From contig LVBB01000109.1 of the NCBI GenBank assembly GCA_001603075.1, positions 1-64,000 on the forward strand: 64,000 bases of DNA, given 5' to 3'. Under the pieces are notes generated by a model. It worked only from the letters and a program-made list of their open reading frames with translations, searched no databases and was not told the DNA's origin. This DNA is from Phycisphaerales bacterium Planc_01 (GTDB lineage Bacteria > Planctomycetota > Phycisphaerae > Sedimentisphaerales > Anaerobacaceae). Every line of letters begins with the position of its first letter. The first letter of the stretch is position 1. Below, in pieces: positions 54,888-62,565 of the stretch. The position numbers and the translations under genes are program-made.

Positions 54888-55868
54888 ATGATGATACGAA
54901 TGACCCGCTATGCCGTTGTGATTCTGTGCTGCCTGGCCACCTCGTCGGCTCAAGAGATCCGCACGTTCACGCTGGCCCAGACAAGGCTGCGCGATCCGTT
55001 CATCTTTGCGGACCAGGCGACGCAGACGTATTATTTGGTCACCAGCTCTGTGAAACCCGCCGGCCTGAAGGCAAACGCCGTGTCTGTGCTGACGAGCAAG
55101 GACCTGCGCACGTGGACGGGACCGTTCACGGTCTTCGAGATCGGGCCTGACTTCTGGGCACAGGGCCACATCTGGGCCCCCGAGATGCACCTGTACAGGG
55201 ACAGGTACTACTTGTTCGCCACGATGAACGGCAGTCGCAGGTTGGCCGATGAGCCCTGGCCCGACTGGCCCGAGAAGACCGCGCGGGGTACGCAGGTGCT
55301 CGTCGCAGATTCGCCGATGGGCCCGTTCCGGCCGTTTGCCAACCGATCGCATACCGATCCCAACCTCATGGCCCTTGACGGGACCCTGTGGGTCGAGGAT
55401 GGCGTACCCTACATGGTGTACTGCCACGAATGGGTCCAGGTCAAAGACGGCACAATCGACCTGGTCCGGCTCAGAGACGACCTGTCCGACGTAGCCGGGC
55501 CGCCGATCACGCTGTTCAAAGCCAGCGACGCCCCCTGGACCCCCGAAAGCCGGGATCGGTACGTCACCGACGGGCCATGTCTCTACCGGACCCGGACGGG
55601 AAGGCTGATGATGATCTGGTCCAGCTTCACCGACAGCGGGTACACCACCGGCGTCGCCGCCTCGACCTCGGGTCGGGTCCAGGGTCCCTGGGTCCACCTG
55701 CCCGAGCCCCTCTTCCGAGAAGACGGCGGGCACGGGATGATCTTCCGAGCCTTCGATGGGACGTTGATGCTTCTGCTGCACAGCCCCAACCGCAGCCCGC
55801 ATGAGCGGGCTCGCCTCTTGACGTTGCTGGATGTCGGGGACACGCTCCAGATCCAAAACGAGCGATGA
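54888..55868 (+). CDS. Secreted GH43-family glycoside hydrolase
   Basis: A 326-residue exported five-bladed beta-propeller enzyme. The signal is about residues 1-21. Asp36 in RLRDPFIFAD is the likely general base, WAPEMH and HTDPNLM lie in the next blades, and the Glu in LWVEDGVPYMVYCHEW is a candidate acid. GH43 enzymes cut alpha-L-arabinofuranosyl or beta-xylosyl links. It overlaps no gene and follows GH27 by 25 bases; AAGGGCTG lies before the ATG. Which linkage it cuts is not clear. Confidence 0.85.
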   Translation: MMIRMTRYAVVILCCLATSSAQEIRTFTLAQTRLRDPFIFADQATQTYYLVTSSVKPAGLKANAVSVLTSKDLRTWTGPFTVFEIGPDFWAQGHIWAPEMHLYRDRYYLFATMNGSRRLADEPWPDWPEKTARGTQVLVADSPMGPFRPFANRSHTDPNLMALDGTLWVEDGVPYMVYCHEWVQVKDGTIDLVRLRDDLSDVAGPPITLFKASDAPWTPESRDRYVTDGPCLYRTRTGRLMMIWSSFTDSGYTTGVAASTSGRVQGPWVHLPEPLFREDGGHGMIFRAFDGTLMLLLHSPNRSPHERARLLTLLDVGDTLQIQNER

Positions 55869-56076
55869 CGTGCCTGCCTCTGAGCCGGTGTCACCTTCGG
55901 GCACGTGCCGGGGGCCTTGTCACAACACCAGAGAAAGCCCGCTTTTTCTTGGGGAATGGATCGTCGGGGGAGAACCTGCCCGCCATCCCGGCGTACCTTC
56001 AGACAATCGTGACATGCCGGGCCCCGAGGCTCGGCCCGACAGACGTCTGATGTTGCGTCGAACAAAGGAGATTGCG

Positions 56077-56538
56077 ATGGCACAACTCAAGGTGGGGGAC
56101 CGGGCGCCGGCGTTCACATTGAAGGACCAGGACGGCCATGAGGTCTCTCTGGCCGACTTCAGGGCCAGGAAGCTGCTTCTTTACTTCTATCCGAAGGCGG
56201 ACACCCCGGGCTGCACGGCCCAAGCCTGCGGCGTCCGCGACGCCATGGGGGAACTGGCTGAGGCCGGAGCCGTTGTGGTCGGCGTCAGTCCCGACCAGCC
56301 ATCCAGGCAGAAGGCATTCGACCACAAATACGACCTGGGATTTCCTCTGCTGTCCGACCCCGATCATAAGGTAGCTCAAGCCTACGGCGCCTGGGGAGAG
56401 AAATCGATGTACGGCAAGACCTACGAAGGAATCATCCGTTCCTCCTTTGTGATCGACGAGACGGGCAAGATTCTCCAGGCCTCATACAAGGTCAAGCCGC
56501 AGGACACCGTGCCAAACGCCCGGAGGGCGCTCTCCTGA
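56077..56538 (+). CDS. bcp: Thioredoxin-dependent peroxiredoxin (Bcp/PrxQ)
   Basis: A 153-residue cytosolic peroxiredoxin. The peroxidatic Cys46 is in DTPGCTAQACGVRD, with Cys51 five residues on as the likely resolving cysteine, as in PrxQ. AGDRAPAF-like VGDRAPAF starts the fold. The ATG at 56077 follows AAAGGAG; the longer upstream open frame shows no relation. The trxA gene at 59739 could supply electrons. The 55869-56076 gap holds no gene. Confidence 0.93.
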   Translation: MAQLKVGDRAPAFTLKDQDGHEVSLADFRARKLLLYFYPKADTPGCTAQACGVRDAMGELAEAGAVVVGVSPDQPSRQKAFDHKYDLGFPLLSDPDHKVAQAYGAWGEKSMYGKTYEGIIRSSFVIDETGKILQASYKVKPQDTVPNARRALS

Positions 56539-56736
56539 GAGGGTCGGCCGCACGATGTCGCGACGAGATCGCGCAGCAATATCTCCTCAGGCCGCCGTCG
56601 CGACATGCGGACTTGCGGACGGGCGACGGTGTCGCCGCGTATGGCGAACCCGCCAGAAATTGCTTCGTAGGATCTTGTGACGTGTGAGGTCCCTGTATCG
56701 CCGTGCGGTTTTTTCGGTCCTGGGGCGGAAAAAGTC

Positions 56737-56766
56737 TTGATCCTCACGTCGGAAGCCGCATAGAAT
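56737..56766 (+). promoter_or_regulatory. Promoter for the small HTH protein
   Basis: TTGATC, an 18-base spacer and TAGAAT, 56 bases before the start. Confidence 0.55.
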
Positions 56767-56821
56767 ATGTGTGCGTGTCTCAACCTACTAAGGTGCTCGA
56801 TACGTTGAAAGGAGGCGCCAA

Positions 56822-57016
56822 ATGGCAAGGAAGACACTTGTCAAGGGGATGTGGTCGAAGGACGACCTCAAGCAACTCCGGAGACTCTTCCCGAATCATG
56901 CCACGGCCGAAGTGGCCTCAAGCCTGGGGCGCCCGACGGAAGCCGTCAAGAAGAAGGCCTCCCGTATGGGACTCAAGAAGGCCAGACGGTACATGAAGTC
57001 GCTGGGACGGTCATAG
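56822..57016 (+). CDS. Small Myb/SANT-like helix-turn-helix protein
   Basis: A 64-residue basic protein. Its body WSKDDLKQLRRLFPNHATAE with SSLGRPTEAVKKKASRMGLK has the three-helix pattern of Myb/SANT-type DNA-binding domains seen in small bacterial proteins. A strong GGAGGCGCCAA precedes the ATG and it has its own promoter. It has no sensor domain. A nucleoid or regulatory role is inferred; the target is unknown. Confidence 0.7.
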   Translation: MARKTLVKGMWSKDDLKQLRRLFPNHATAEVASSLGRPTEAVKKKASRMGLKKARRYMKSLGRS

Positions 57017-57287
57017 GGACCGGTTCCGCTCGTCCAATCGCATTGACGCAAGCCGCGCCCTGTCGGGTGGTGGCCGGGGAGAGTGTGTCAAGACATCCCG
57101 CGATCGCGCAGCCGAACGGATGTCGAACCGGTGCAGTGCGGGACGGATCGGCGCCGTCTGGGGCATGCCTTTCGTGGTGTTCTCGTCTGTCAGTTCCAAG
57201 GGCCCATCGAGTCAGGCGGGGCAGGCTCTGTGCCCATATCGCGAATAGCGATGCTTCTCCTGTGCCGCGGTGTGAATTCCAAAGGGC

Positions 57288-57316
57288 TTGACGCCTGGGT
57301 CGGCAACGGGTATGCT
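57288..57316 (+). promoter_or_regulatory. Promoter for the trpS-DUF2007-scpA genes
   Basis: TTGACG, a 17-base spacer and TATGCT, 57 bases before the trpS start. The rest of the 57017-57372 stretch (356 bases) contains no gene or repeat that I can support. Confidence 0.65.
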
Positions 57317-57372
57317 CAGAACGTGCCTTGGTCCACCGTGTTTGTTCCTGTTCTTGCTTCTTGGAGGCGCCG

Positions 57373-58338
57373 TTGAGAGTCTTATCAGGCATTCAGCCCT
57401 CGGGGCGGTTGCACGTCGGCAACTACTTTGGTGCGATGCGACAGCATCTGGAGTTGCAGGCGGAGCATGAGGGCTTCTACTTCATCGCCGATTACCACGC
57501 CCTGACGAGCGGTCCGTCGCCGGAGGCCTTGGCCCGGCATACCCTCGACGTCGCGATGGACTACATCGCGTTGGGGCTCGACACGGAGAAAACCGTGTTC
57601 TGGCGGCAGTCCGACGTCCCTGAAGTGACCGAGCTGACCTGGCTGCTGAGCTGCGTCACCCCGCTGGGCCTGCTTCAACGGTGCGTCAGCTACAAGGACA
57701 AGGTCGCCCAGGGGCTTTCGCCGAACCACGGACTGTTCGCCTATCCCGTTCTCCAAGCAGCCGACATTCTGATCTTCCAATCGAATCTCGTGCCCGTTGG
57801 GGCCGACCAGAAGCAGCATATCGAGGTGACCCGCGACATCGCCATGCGATTCAACAACGCCTATGGGGAGGTCTTCACGATCCCCGAAGAGCACATCATC
57901 GAATCGGTGGCGGTCGTGCCCGGCACCGATGGGCGCAAGATGAGCAAGAGCTACGGCAACACCATCGAGATCTTCGAGCCGGAGAAGAGTGTCAAGAAGA
58001 AGATCATGAAGATCGTCACGGACTCGACCCCCGTGGAGGACCCCAAGGACCCGGCCAAGTGCAACGTCTTCGCCCTGCTGAAGCTGGTCGCCTCTCCGCA
58101 GGAGTTGGCCGAGTGGGACGCCAGGTACCGCAACGGAGGTATGGGCTACGGCGAAGCCAAGAAACGGCTGGCCGAGTTGATGATCGACTATTTCCAGCCA
58201 TACCGCCACAAGCGAGCCGAACTCGAAAACAACTCCGGCGATGTGAGGAAGATGCTCGAGCGAGGCGCCGCCCGAGCCAAGGCCGTCGCCGCGCAGACGC
58301 TGAGCGAGGCCCGAAAGGCCGTTGGGTTAGGAGCCTGA
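57373..58338 (+). CDS. trpS: Tryptophanyl-tRNA synthetase
   Basis: A 321-residue class I synthetase that charges tRNA-Trp. It begins (TTG)RVLSGIQPSGRLHVGN, the last four being the HIGH-type motif, and has KMSKS in GRKMSKSYGN. The start is TTG at 57373 with GGAGG five bases upstream; an in-frame upstream start at 57328 would add 15 residues unlike the family. It is first in a four-base-spaced run with the DUF2007 protein and scpA. Confidence 0.95.
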   Translation: MRVLSGIQPSGRLHVGNYFGAMRQHLELQAEHEGFYFIADYHALTSGPSPEALARHTLDVAMDYIALGLDTEKTVFWRQSDVPEVTELTWLLSCVTPLGLLQRCVSYKDKVAQGLSPNHGLFAYPVLQAADILIFQSNLVPVGADQKQHIEVTRDIAMRFNNAYGEVFTIPEEHIIESVAVVPGTDGRKMSKSYGNTIEIFEPEKSVKKKIMKIVTDSTPVEDPKDPAKCNVFALLKLVASPQELAEWDARYRNGGMGYGEAKKRLAELMIDYFQPYRHKRAELENNSGDVRKMLERGAARAKAVAAQTLSEARKAVGLGA

Positions 58339-58340
58339 TC

Positions 58341-58556
58341 ATGGAAGACAAACTCGTTACCGTCGCTCGATTCGAGAACTACATCGAGGCCGAGCTGGCC
58401 AAACAGCAACTGGACGACAACGGCATCAAGGCGGTCGTCATGGGCGAGAACGTCGGCAACGTCTACGCCGGCGCGCCGGTCGTGCAGGATATCGAGCTCC
58501 AAACGTTCGAGCACGACGCCGAGAAGGCCCAGGAAATCCTGCGAGAGCAGGACTGA
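58341..58556 (+). CDS. DUF2007-family small protein
   Basis: A 71-residue protein of the DUF2007 type (LVTVARFENYIEAELAKQQL, VQDIELQTFEHDAEKAQEIL), a small ferredoxin-like-fold family of putative signalling proteins. AGGAG precedes the ATG, two bases after the trpS stop. Its role is unknown; it sits between trpS and scpA in one transcript. Confidence 0.8.
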   Translation: MEDKLVTVARFENYIEAELAKQQLDDNGIKAVVMGENVGNVYAGAPVVQDIELQTFEHDAEKAQEILREQD

Positions 58557-58568
58557 CAGGAGAGCCCC

Positions 58569-59639
58569 CTGGCTGATTACCGCGTCAATCTGGAGATCTT
58601 CGCCGGCCCGCTGGACCTGCTTCTGTACCTGGTCCGCAAGGAGGAGGTCGATATCTACGACATTCCGCTGGCGAAGATCACGGACCAATACCTTCACTAT
58701 GTCGAGATGCTCAAGCAATTCGATATCGATCTGGCGGGCGATTTTCTCGTCATGGCCGCCACATTGATGGAAATCAAGTCGGCCATGCTGCTGCCGAAGG
58801 CCGCGCCGGAGGAGATGGCCGAGGATGAGGCCGGCGATCCGCGGGCCGAGCTGATCCGCCAACTGCTCGAGTATAAGAAGTTCAAGGACGCCGCCAACCT
58901 GCTCGACGCCGCCGCCGAGCAGCACCAGGAGCGGTTCGGCCGCCCCACCAGCCTCATCGACCGGCTGGCGCCCAATGCCGAGCCCGAGGTGGACATGGAT
59001 CAGGTCAGCATCTGGGACCTGCTTGAAGCCTTTGACACGGTCTGCAAGGCCATCGGCAACACCACCTACACAGGCCACATCAAGGACGACACCCCGATCG
59101 ACCTGTACCAGATCGAGATCCTGCACCGCCTCCAGACCGAAGGGCCGATGACGTTCGAGCGTGTTTTCGACACTCGTCCGAATCGCCTTGTCATGGTGGG
59201 GTTGTTCCTGGCGATGCTCGAACTGATTCGCGACAAGCTGATCTGGGCCGAGCAGAGCGACACCTCGCCCAGCCAGATCTACCTGCGTGCGTTGACCGAC
59301 GAGCCGGCCGAGCAGGCCGTGCAGAAGGCCATCCTCTCCGTTGCCGAGGAGGAACCCGAGACACCCCAGGAAAGCCTGGCCCCGTCGGATACCGAGCCGG
59401 CCCACGAACTGACGATCCCCATCATGGAACTGCCCGCCAAGGCGCACCCCGCCGCCCTTGCGGAGGAGTCGGCAGAACCAGACGTGTTCGACGACGAAGA
59501 CAGCCTCAGGGACCAATCCTTCGATGAGCTGCCGATCCCTATCCTGGAACTGCCTCCCAAAGGCAGATCGGCGACGCCCCAGCCGGATGCTCCACAGACC
59601 ATCGAGGACCAGCCGCCCTCAACTGCCGACGGTTTGTGA
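58569..59639 (+). CDS. scpA: Segregation and condensation protein A, with apparent CTG start
   Basis: ScpA is the kleisin of the SMC condensin. Conserved N-terminal YRVNLEIFAGPLDLLLYLVR and the winged-helix C-terminal part (FDTRPNRLVMVGLFLAMLELIR) are present. Between the preceding in-frame TGA (58554) and the conserved N-terminus there is no ATG, GTG or TTG. A CTG at 58569 lies six bases after AGGAGA, so it is the likely start, giving 356 residues. The first ATG (58707) would remove the SMC-binding part. After about residue 240 there is an extra acidic tail holding two copies of ELxIPIxELPxK. Confidence 0.9.
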   Translation: MADYRVNLEIFAGPLDLLLYLVRKEEVDIYDIPLAKITDQYLHYVEMLKQFDIDLAGDFLVMAATLMEIKSAMLLPKAAPEEMAEDEAGDPRAELIRQLLEYKKFKDAANLLDAAAEQHQERFGRPTSLIDRLAPNAEPEVDMDQVSIWDLLEAFDTVCKAIGNTTYTGHIKDDTPIDLYQIEILHRLQTEGPMTFERVFDTRPNRLVMVGLFLAMLELIRDKLIWAEQSDTSPSQIYLRALTDEPAEQAVQKAILSVAEEEPETPQESLAPSDTEPAHELTIPIMELPAKAHPAALAEESAEPDVFDDEDSLRDQSFDELPIPILELPPKGRSATPQPDAPQTIEDQPPSTADGL

Positions 59640-59640
59640 A

Positions 59641-59669
59641 TTGACAGCCCCTCGCCTCATCCTTAGAAT
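59641..59669 (+). promoter_or_regulatory. Strong promoter for trxA
   Basis: TTGACA, a 17-base spacer and TAGAAT, 70 bases before trxA and just after the scpA stop. It is among the closest matches to consensus in the window. Confidence 0.7.
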
Positions 59670-59738
59670 GCGCGGGTTTTTCGGACCGAACCGGTCGAGC
59701 CGCTCGAAGATGAAATTGGGCATGGGAAGGACAGGATC

Positions 59739-60065
59739 ATGGCGGGCAACACTATCGAACTGACGGATGCTACGTTTGACCAAATCGTGCACAACTGCGA
59801 GGTTCCCGTCCTGGTAGACTTCTGGGCGCCGTGGTGCGGCCCCTGCAAGATGATCGGGCCCGTCATTGAGGAGTTGGCTGGCGAATACGCCGGAAAAGCC
59901 AAAATCTGCAAACTCAACACCGATGACGCCCGCGACAGCGCGGTCGAGTTCGGCATCAGCGCCATTCCGACGATCATTCTGTTCAAAGACGGACAGGTTC
60001 AGAAAAAATGGGTCGGCCTGACGGCCAAAAAGGATATCACCGAAGCCATCGACAGCCTGCTGTGA
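59739..60065 (+). CDS. trxA: Thioredoxin
   Basis: A 108-residue thioredoxin with the active site WCGPC (Cys33, Cys36) and the cis-Pro loop ISAIPTIILF. It reduces disulfides in the cytosol, including those of peroxiredoxins such as the one at 56077. AAGGACAGG precedes the ATG, with a strong promoter upstream. nfnA follows about 100 bases later. Confidence 0.96.
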   Translation: MAGNTIELTDATFDQIVHNCEVPVLVDFWAPWCGPCKMIGPVIEELAGEYAGKAKICKLNTDDARDSAVEFGISAIPTIILFKDGQVQKKWVGLTAKKDITEAIDSLL

Positions 60066-60166
60066 TGCAACGAACCGGCAGGCGAGCGTTCATTCATCAT
60101 GCTGTCGTGTGAGACACGGCTCGCGGCAAAACGGACCACGGATCTCCGGAGAGAATCACCAACCGA

Positions 60167-61021
60167 ATGGCCCATCGAATCGCAGGCAAAAAGGAACTTG
60201 GCCCGGACGTCTTCTGGGCGCGCATCGAAGCTCCCCTGATCGCGAAGGCCCGTCAGCCGGGTCAGTTCATTATCCTCAGCATCAACAATGACTACTCCGA
60301 GCGGATCCCGCTGACCATTGCGGGAGCCGATCCGTCGGACGGCACGATCGAGTTGATCTGGCAGCGGGTCGGCAAGACAACCGCCGAGCTGGCGGACCTG
60401 GCCGAGGGCGACGAGATCGCCAATATCTCGGGGCCGCTCGGCACACCCACGCACATCGCCAACTTCGCCTCCGTGATCTGTGTCGGAGGCGGGATCGGGG
60501 CTGCTCCCCTGCTGCCCATCGCAACCGCCCTGAAGAGCGCTGGCAATCGCGTTGTCAGCATTCTCGGGTTCCGCTCGAAGGACCGGCTGATTCTCGAAGA
60601 GGAGTTTGCCCGGATCAGCGATGAGCTGATCGTCACCACCGACGACGGTTCTTACGCTCGCAAGGCCCTCGTGACGGAGCCACTCGCAGAGGTCTGCGGA
60701 CGCGATCCCAAACCCGGCCACGCCTTCATTATCGGTCCGACGATCATGATGAAATTCTGTTGCGGCGTAACCAGGAAGTTCGACGTGCCCACCCAGGTTT
60801 CGCTGAACACGATCATGATCGACGGGACCGGCATGTGCGGTGGATGCCGCGTCGAGGTCGACGGCAAGCCCAAGTTCGTCTGCGTCGACGGGCCCGAATT
60901 CGATGGCCACCGCGTCAACTTCGACCTGATGATCAAGCGCATGAACGCGTACAAACCGCAGGAGCAACAGGCGCACGAGCAATACGAGCAGCACCGATGC
61001 AGAATCGGCCTGGATGAATGA
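60167..61021 (+). CDS. nfnA: NADH-dependent ferredoxin:NADP oxidoreductase subunit A (NfnA-like)
   Basis: A 284-residue FAD/[2Fe-2S] protein related to dihydroorotate dehydrogenase electron-transfer subunits. The FAD region is RIPLTIAGAD, the NAD-binding stretch VGGGIGAAPLLPIA, and the cluster cysteines lie in GTGMCGGCRV and FVCVDGPEF. With the next gene it forms the NfnAB pair that bifurcates electrons between NADPH, NAD and ferredoxin in anaerobes. A single-enzyme sulfide dehydrogenase role is the alternative. It is followed by nfnB after 38 bases. Confidence 0.9.
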   Translation: MAHRIAGKKELGPDVFWARIEAPLIAKARQPGQFIILSINNDYSERIPLTIAGADPSDGTIELIWQRVGKTTAELADLAEGDEIANISGPLGTPTHIANFASVICVGGGIGAAPLLPIATALKSAGNRVVSILGFRSKDRLILEEEFARISDELIVTTDDGSYARKALVTEPLAEVCGRDPKPGHAFIIGPTIMMKFCCGVTRKFDVPTQVSLNTIMIDGTGMCGGCRVEVDGKPKFVCVDGPEFDGHRVNFDLMIKRMNAYKPQEQQAHEQYEQHRCRIGLDE

Positions 61022-61059
61022 CCGCAACCACCGCTGCACCTTGAGCAGGAATCCCCATT

Positions 61060-62541
61060 GTGACGCACGAACAGAGACAGGAACTGCTGGAGAGCCTGCT
61101 GGCCAAACAGAAAGCCGGCGCATTGAAGCCCAGGGACCGGTTCGACATTCCGCCGCAGGACATGCCTGAGCAGGACGCCGCAGTGCGGCGCCGCAACGTC
61201 CACGAGGTCGCATTGGGATACACCGAGACACAGGCCCGTCTCGAAGCGATGCGATGTCTCCAGTGCAAAACCGCCCCGTGCGTGCGGGGCTGTCCGGTCC
61301 GCATTCGGATCCCGGATTTCGTCGCTGCCATTGCGGAAGGCCAATACGGTAGAGCCCTCGACATCATCAAAGAGAACTCGTTGCTGCCGGCGGTCTGCGG
61401 ACGCGTCTGTCCGCAGGAGGTCCAGTGCCAGGAGACATGCACCGTCGGGCTCAGGTTCAAGGATGTCTCGAAGGCAGTCTCCATCGGGCGACTCGAACGA
61501 TTCGTCGCCGATCTTGGCCACAACGGCGCTGCCGCACCGGCGGTCGCGCCGCCGACGGGCAAGAAGATCGCCATCGTCGGCTCGGGCCCCGGTGGCATCG
61601 TGGCGGCGGCCGACACGCGCAGGGCCGGCCACGACGTCACTGTGTTCGAAGCCTTTCACAAACCGGGCGGCGTCATGGTCTACGGCATCCCGGAGTTCCG
61701 ACTGCCCAAAGCCATCGTTCACGACGAGATCGAGACATTGAAGACGATGGGCGTGCGAATCGTGCCCAACTTCATCGTCGGCCGCACGCGAACCATCGAA
61801 CAGCTCATGACCGAAGACGGCTTCGACGCCGTCTATATCGGCGTCGGCGCGGGCCTGCCCAGCTTCATGGGCATTGAAGGCGAATCACTCGTCGGCGTCT
61901 ACAGCGCCAATGAATACCTGACCCGAGCCAACCTGATGAAGGCCTACAGCTTCGGCTCGGGCGCCGACACACCCATAGCCGTCTCCAGGCGAGTCGCAGT
62001 CGTCGGAGGCGGCAACGTCGCGATGGATGCGGCCCGCACAGCGGTGCGCCTCGGGGCCGAGAAGGTTTACCTGATCTACCGGCGCACGGAGAAGGAGATG
62101 CCCGCGCGCGTCGAGGAGGTCCACCACGCCCAACAGGAGGGCATCGAGTTCCACCTGCTGCAAAGCCCCATTCGGATCGTGGGGGACGAGAACAGCCGCG
62201 CCACGGCCATCGAGTGCCTGCGTTACGAGTTGGGCGAGCCCGACGACTCCGGCCGCAGGCGGCCCGTGGCCATCGCCGGATCGGAGTTCCGGATCGACAT
62301 CGACACCGTCATCATCGCCATCGGCAACCAGGCCAATCCCCTGATTCGCCAAACCACGCTGAGCCTTGAATTCAACAAATGGGGCAATCTCGTCGTCGAT
62401 GAGAACTGTCGGACCACGATGCCGGGCGTCTACGCCGGCGGCGACATCGTCCTCGGCGCCGCCACCGTCATCCTCGCCATGGGCCAGGGCCGCATCGCCG
62501 CCGCCGCCATCAACAGCGACCTCGCCGACGAGCCTCAGTAG
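61060..62541 (+). CDS. nfnB: NADPH-dependent ferredoxin:NADP oxidoreductase subunit B (NfnB/GltD-like)
   Basis: A 493-residue flavoprotein related to the small subunit of glutamate synthase. N-terminal iron-sulfur cysteines appear in RCLQCKTAPCVRGCPV and CGRVCPQEVQCQETC. FAD and NAD(P) loops are VGSGPGGIVAAADTRRAGH and VVGGGNVAMDAARTAVRLG. The start is GTG at 61060 after AGGAATCCCC. Next to nfnA this is best read as NfnB; it could be a GltD acting alone, but no gltB is visible. Confidence 0.92.
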   Translation: MTHEQRQELLESLLAKQKAGALKPRDRFDIPPQDMPEQDAAVRRRNVHEVALGYTETQARLEAMRCLQCKTAPCVRGCPVRIRIPDFVAAIAEGQYGRALDIIKENSLLPAVCGRVCPQEVQCQETCTVGLRFKDVSKAVSIGRLERFVADLGHNGAAAPAVAPPTGKKIAIVGSGPGGIVAAADTRRAGHDVTVFEAFHKPGGVMVYGIPEFRLPKAIVHDEIETLKTMGVRIVPNFIVGRTRTIEQLMTEDGFDAVYIGVGAGLPSFMGIEGESLVGVYSANEYLTRANLMKAYSFGSGADTPIAVSRRVAVVGGGNVAMDAARTAVRLGAEKVYLIYRRTEKEMPARVEEVHHAQQEGIEFHLLQSPIRIVGDENSRATAIECLRYELGEPDDSGRRRPVAIAGSEFRIDIDTVIIAIGNQANPLIRQTTLSLEFNKWGNLVVDENCRTTMPGVYAGGDIVLGAATVILAMGQGRIAAAAINSDLADEPQ

Positions 62542-62565
62542 TCCGCCGAAACCTCCCACCCCCTC

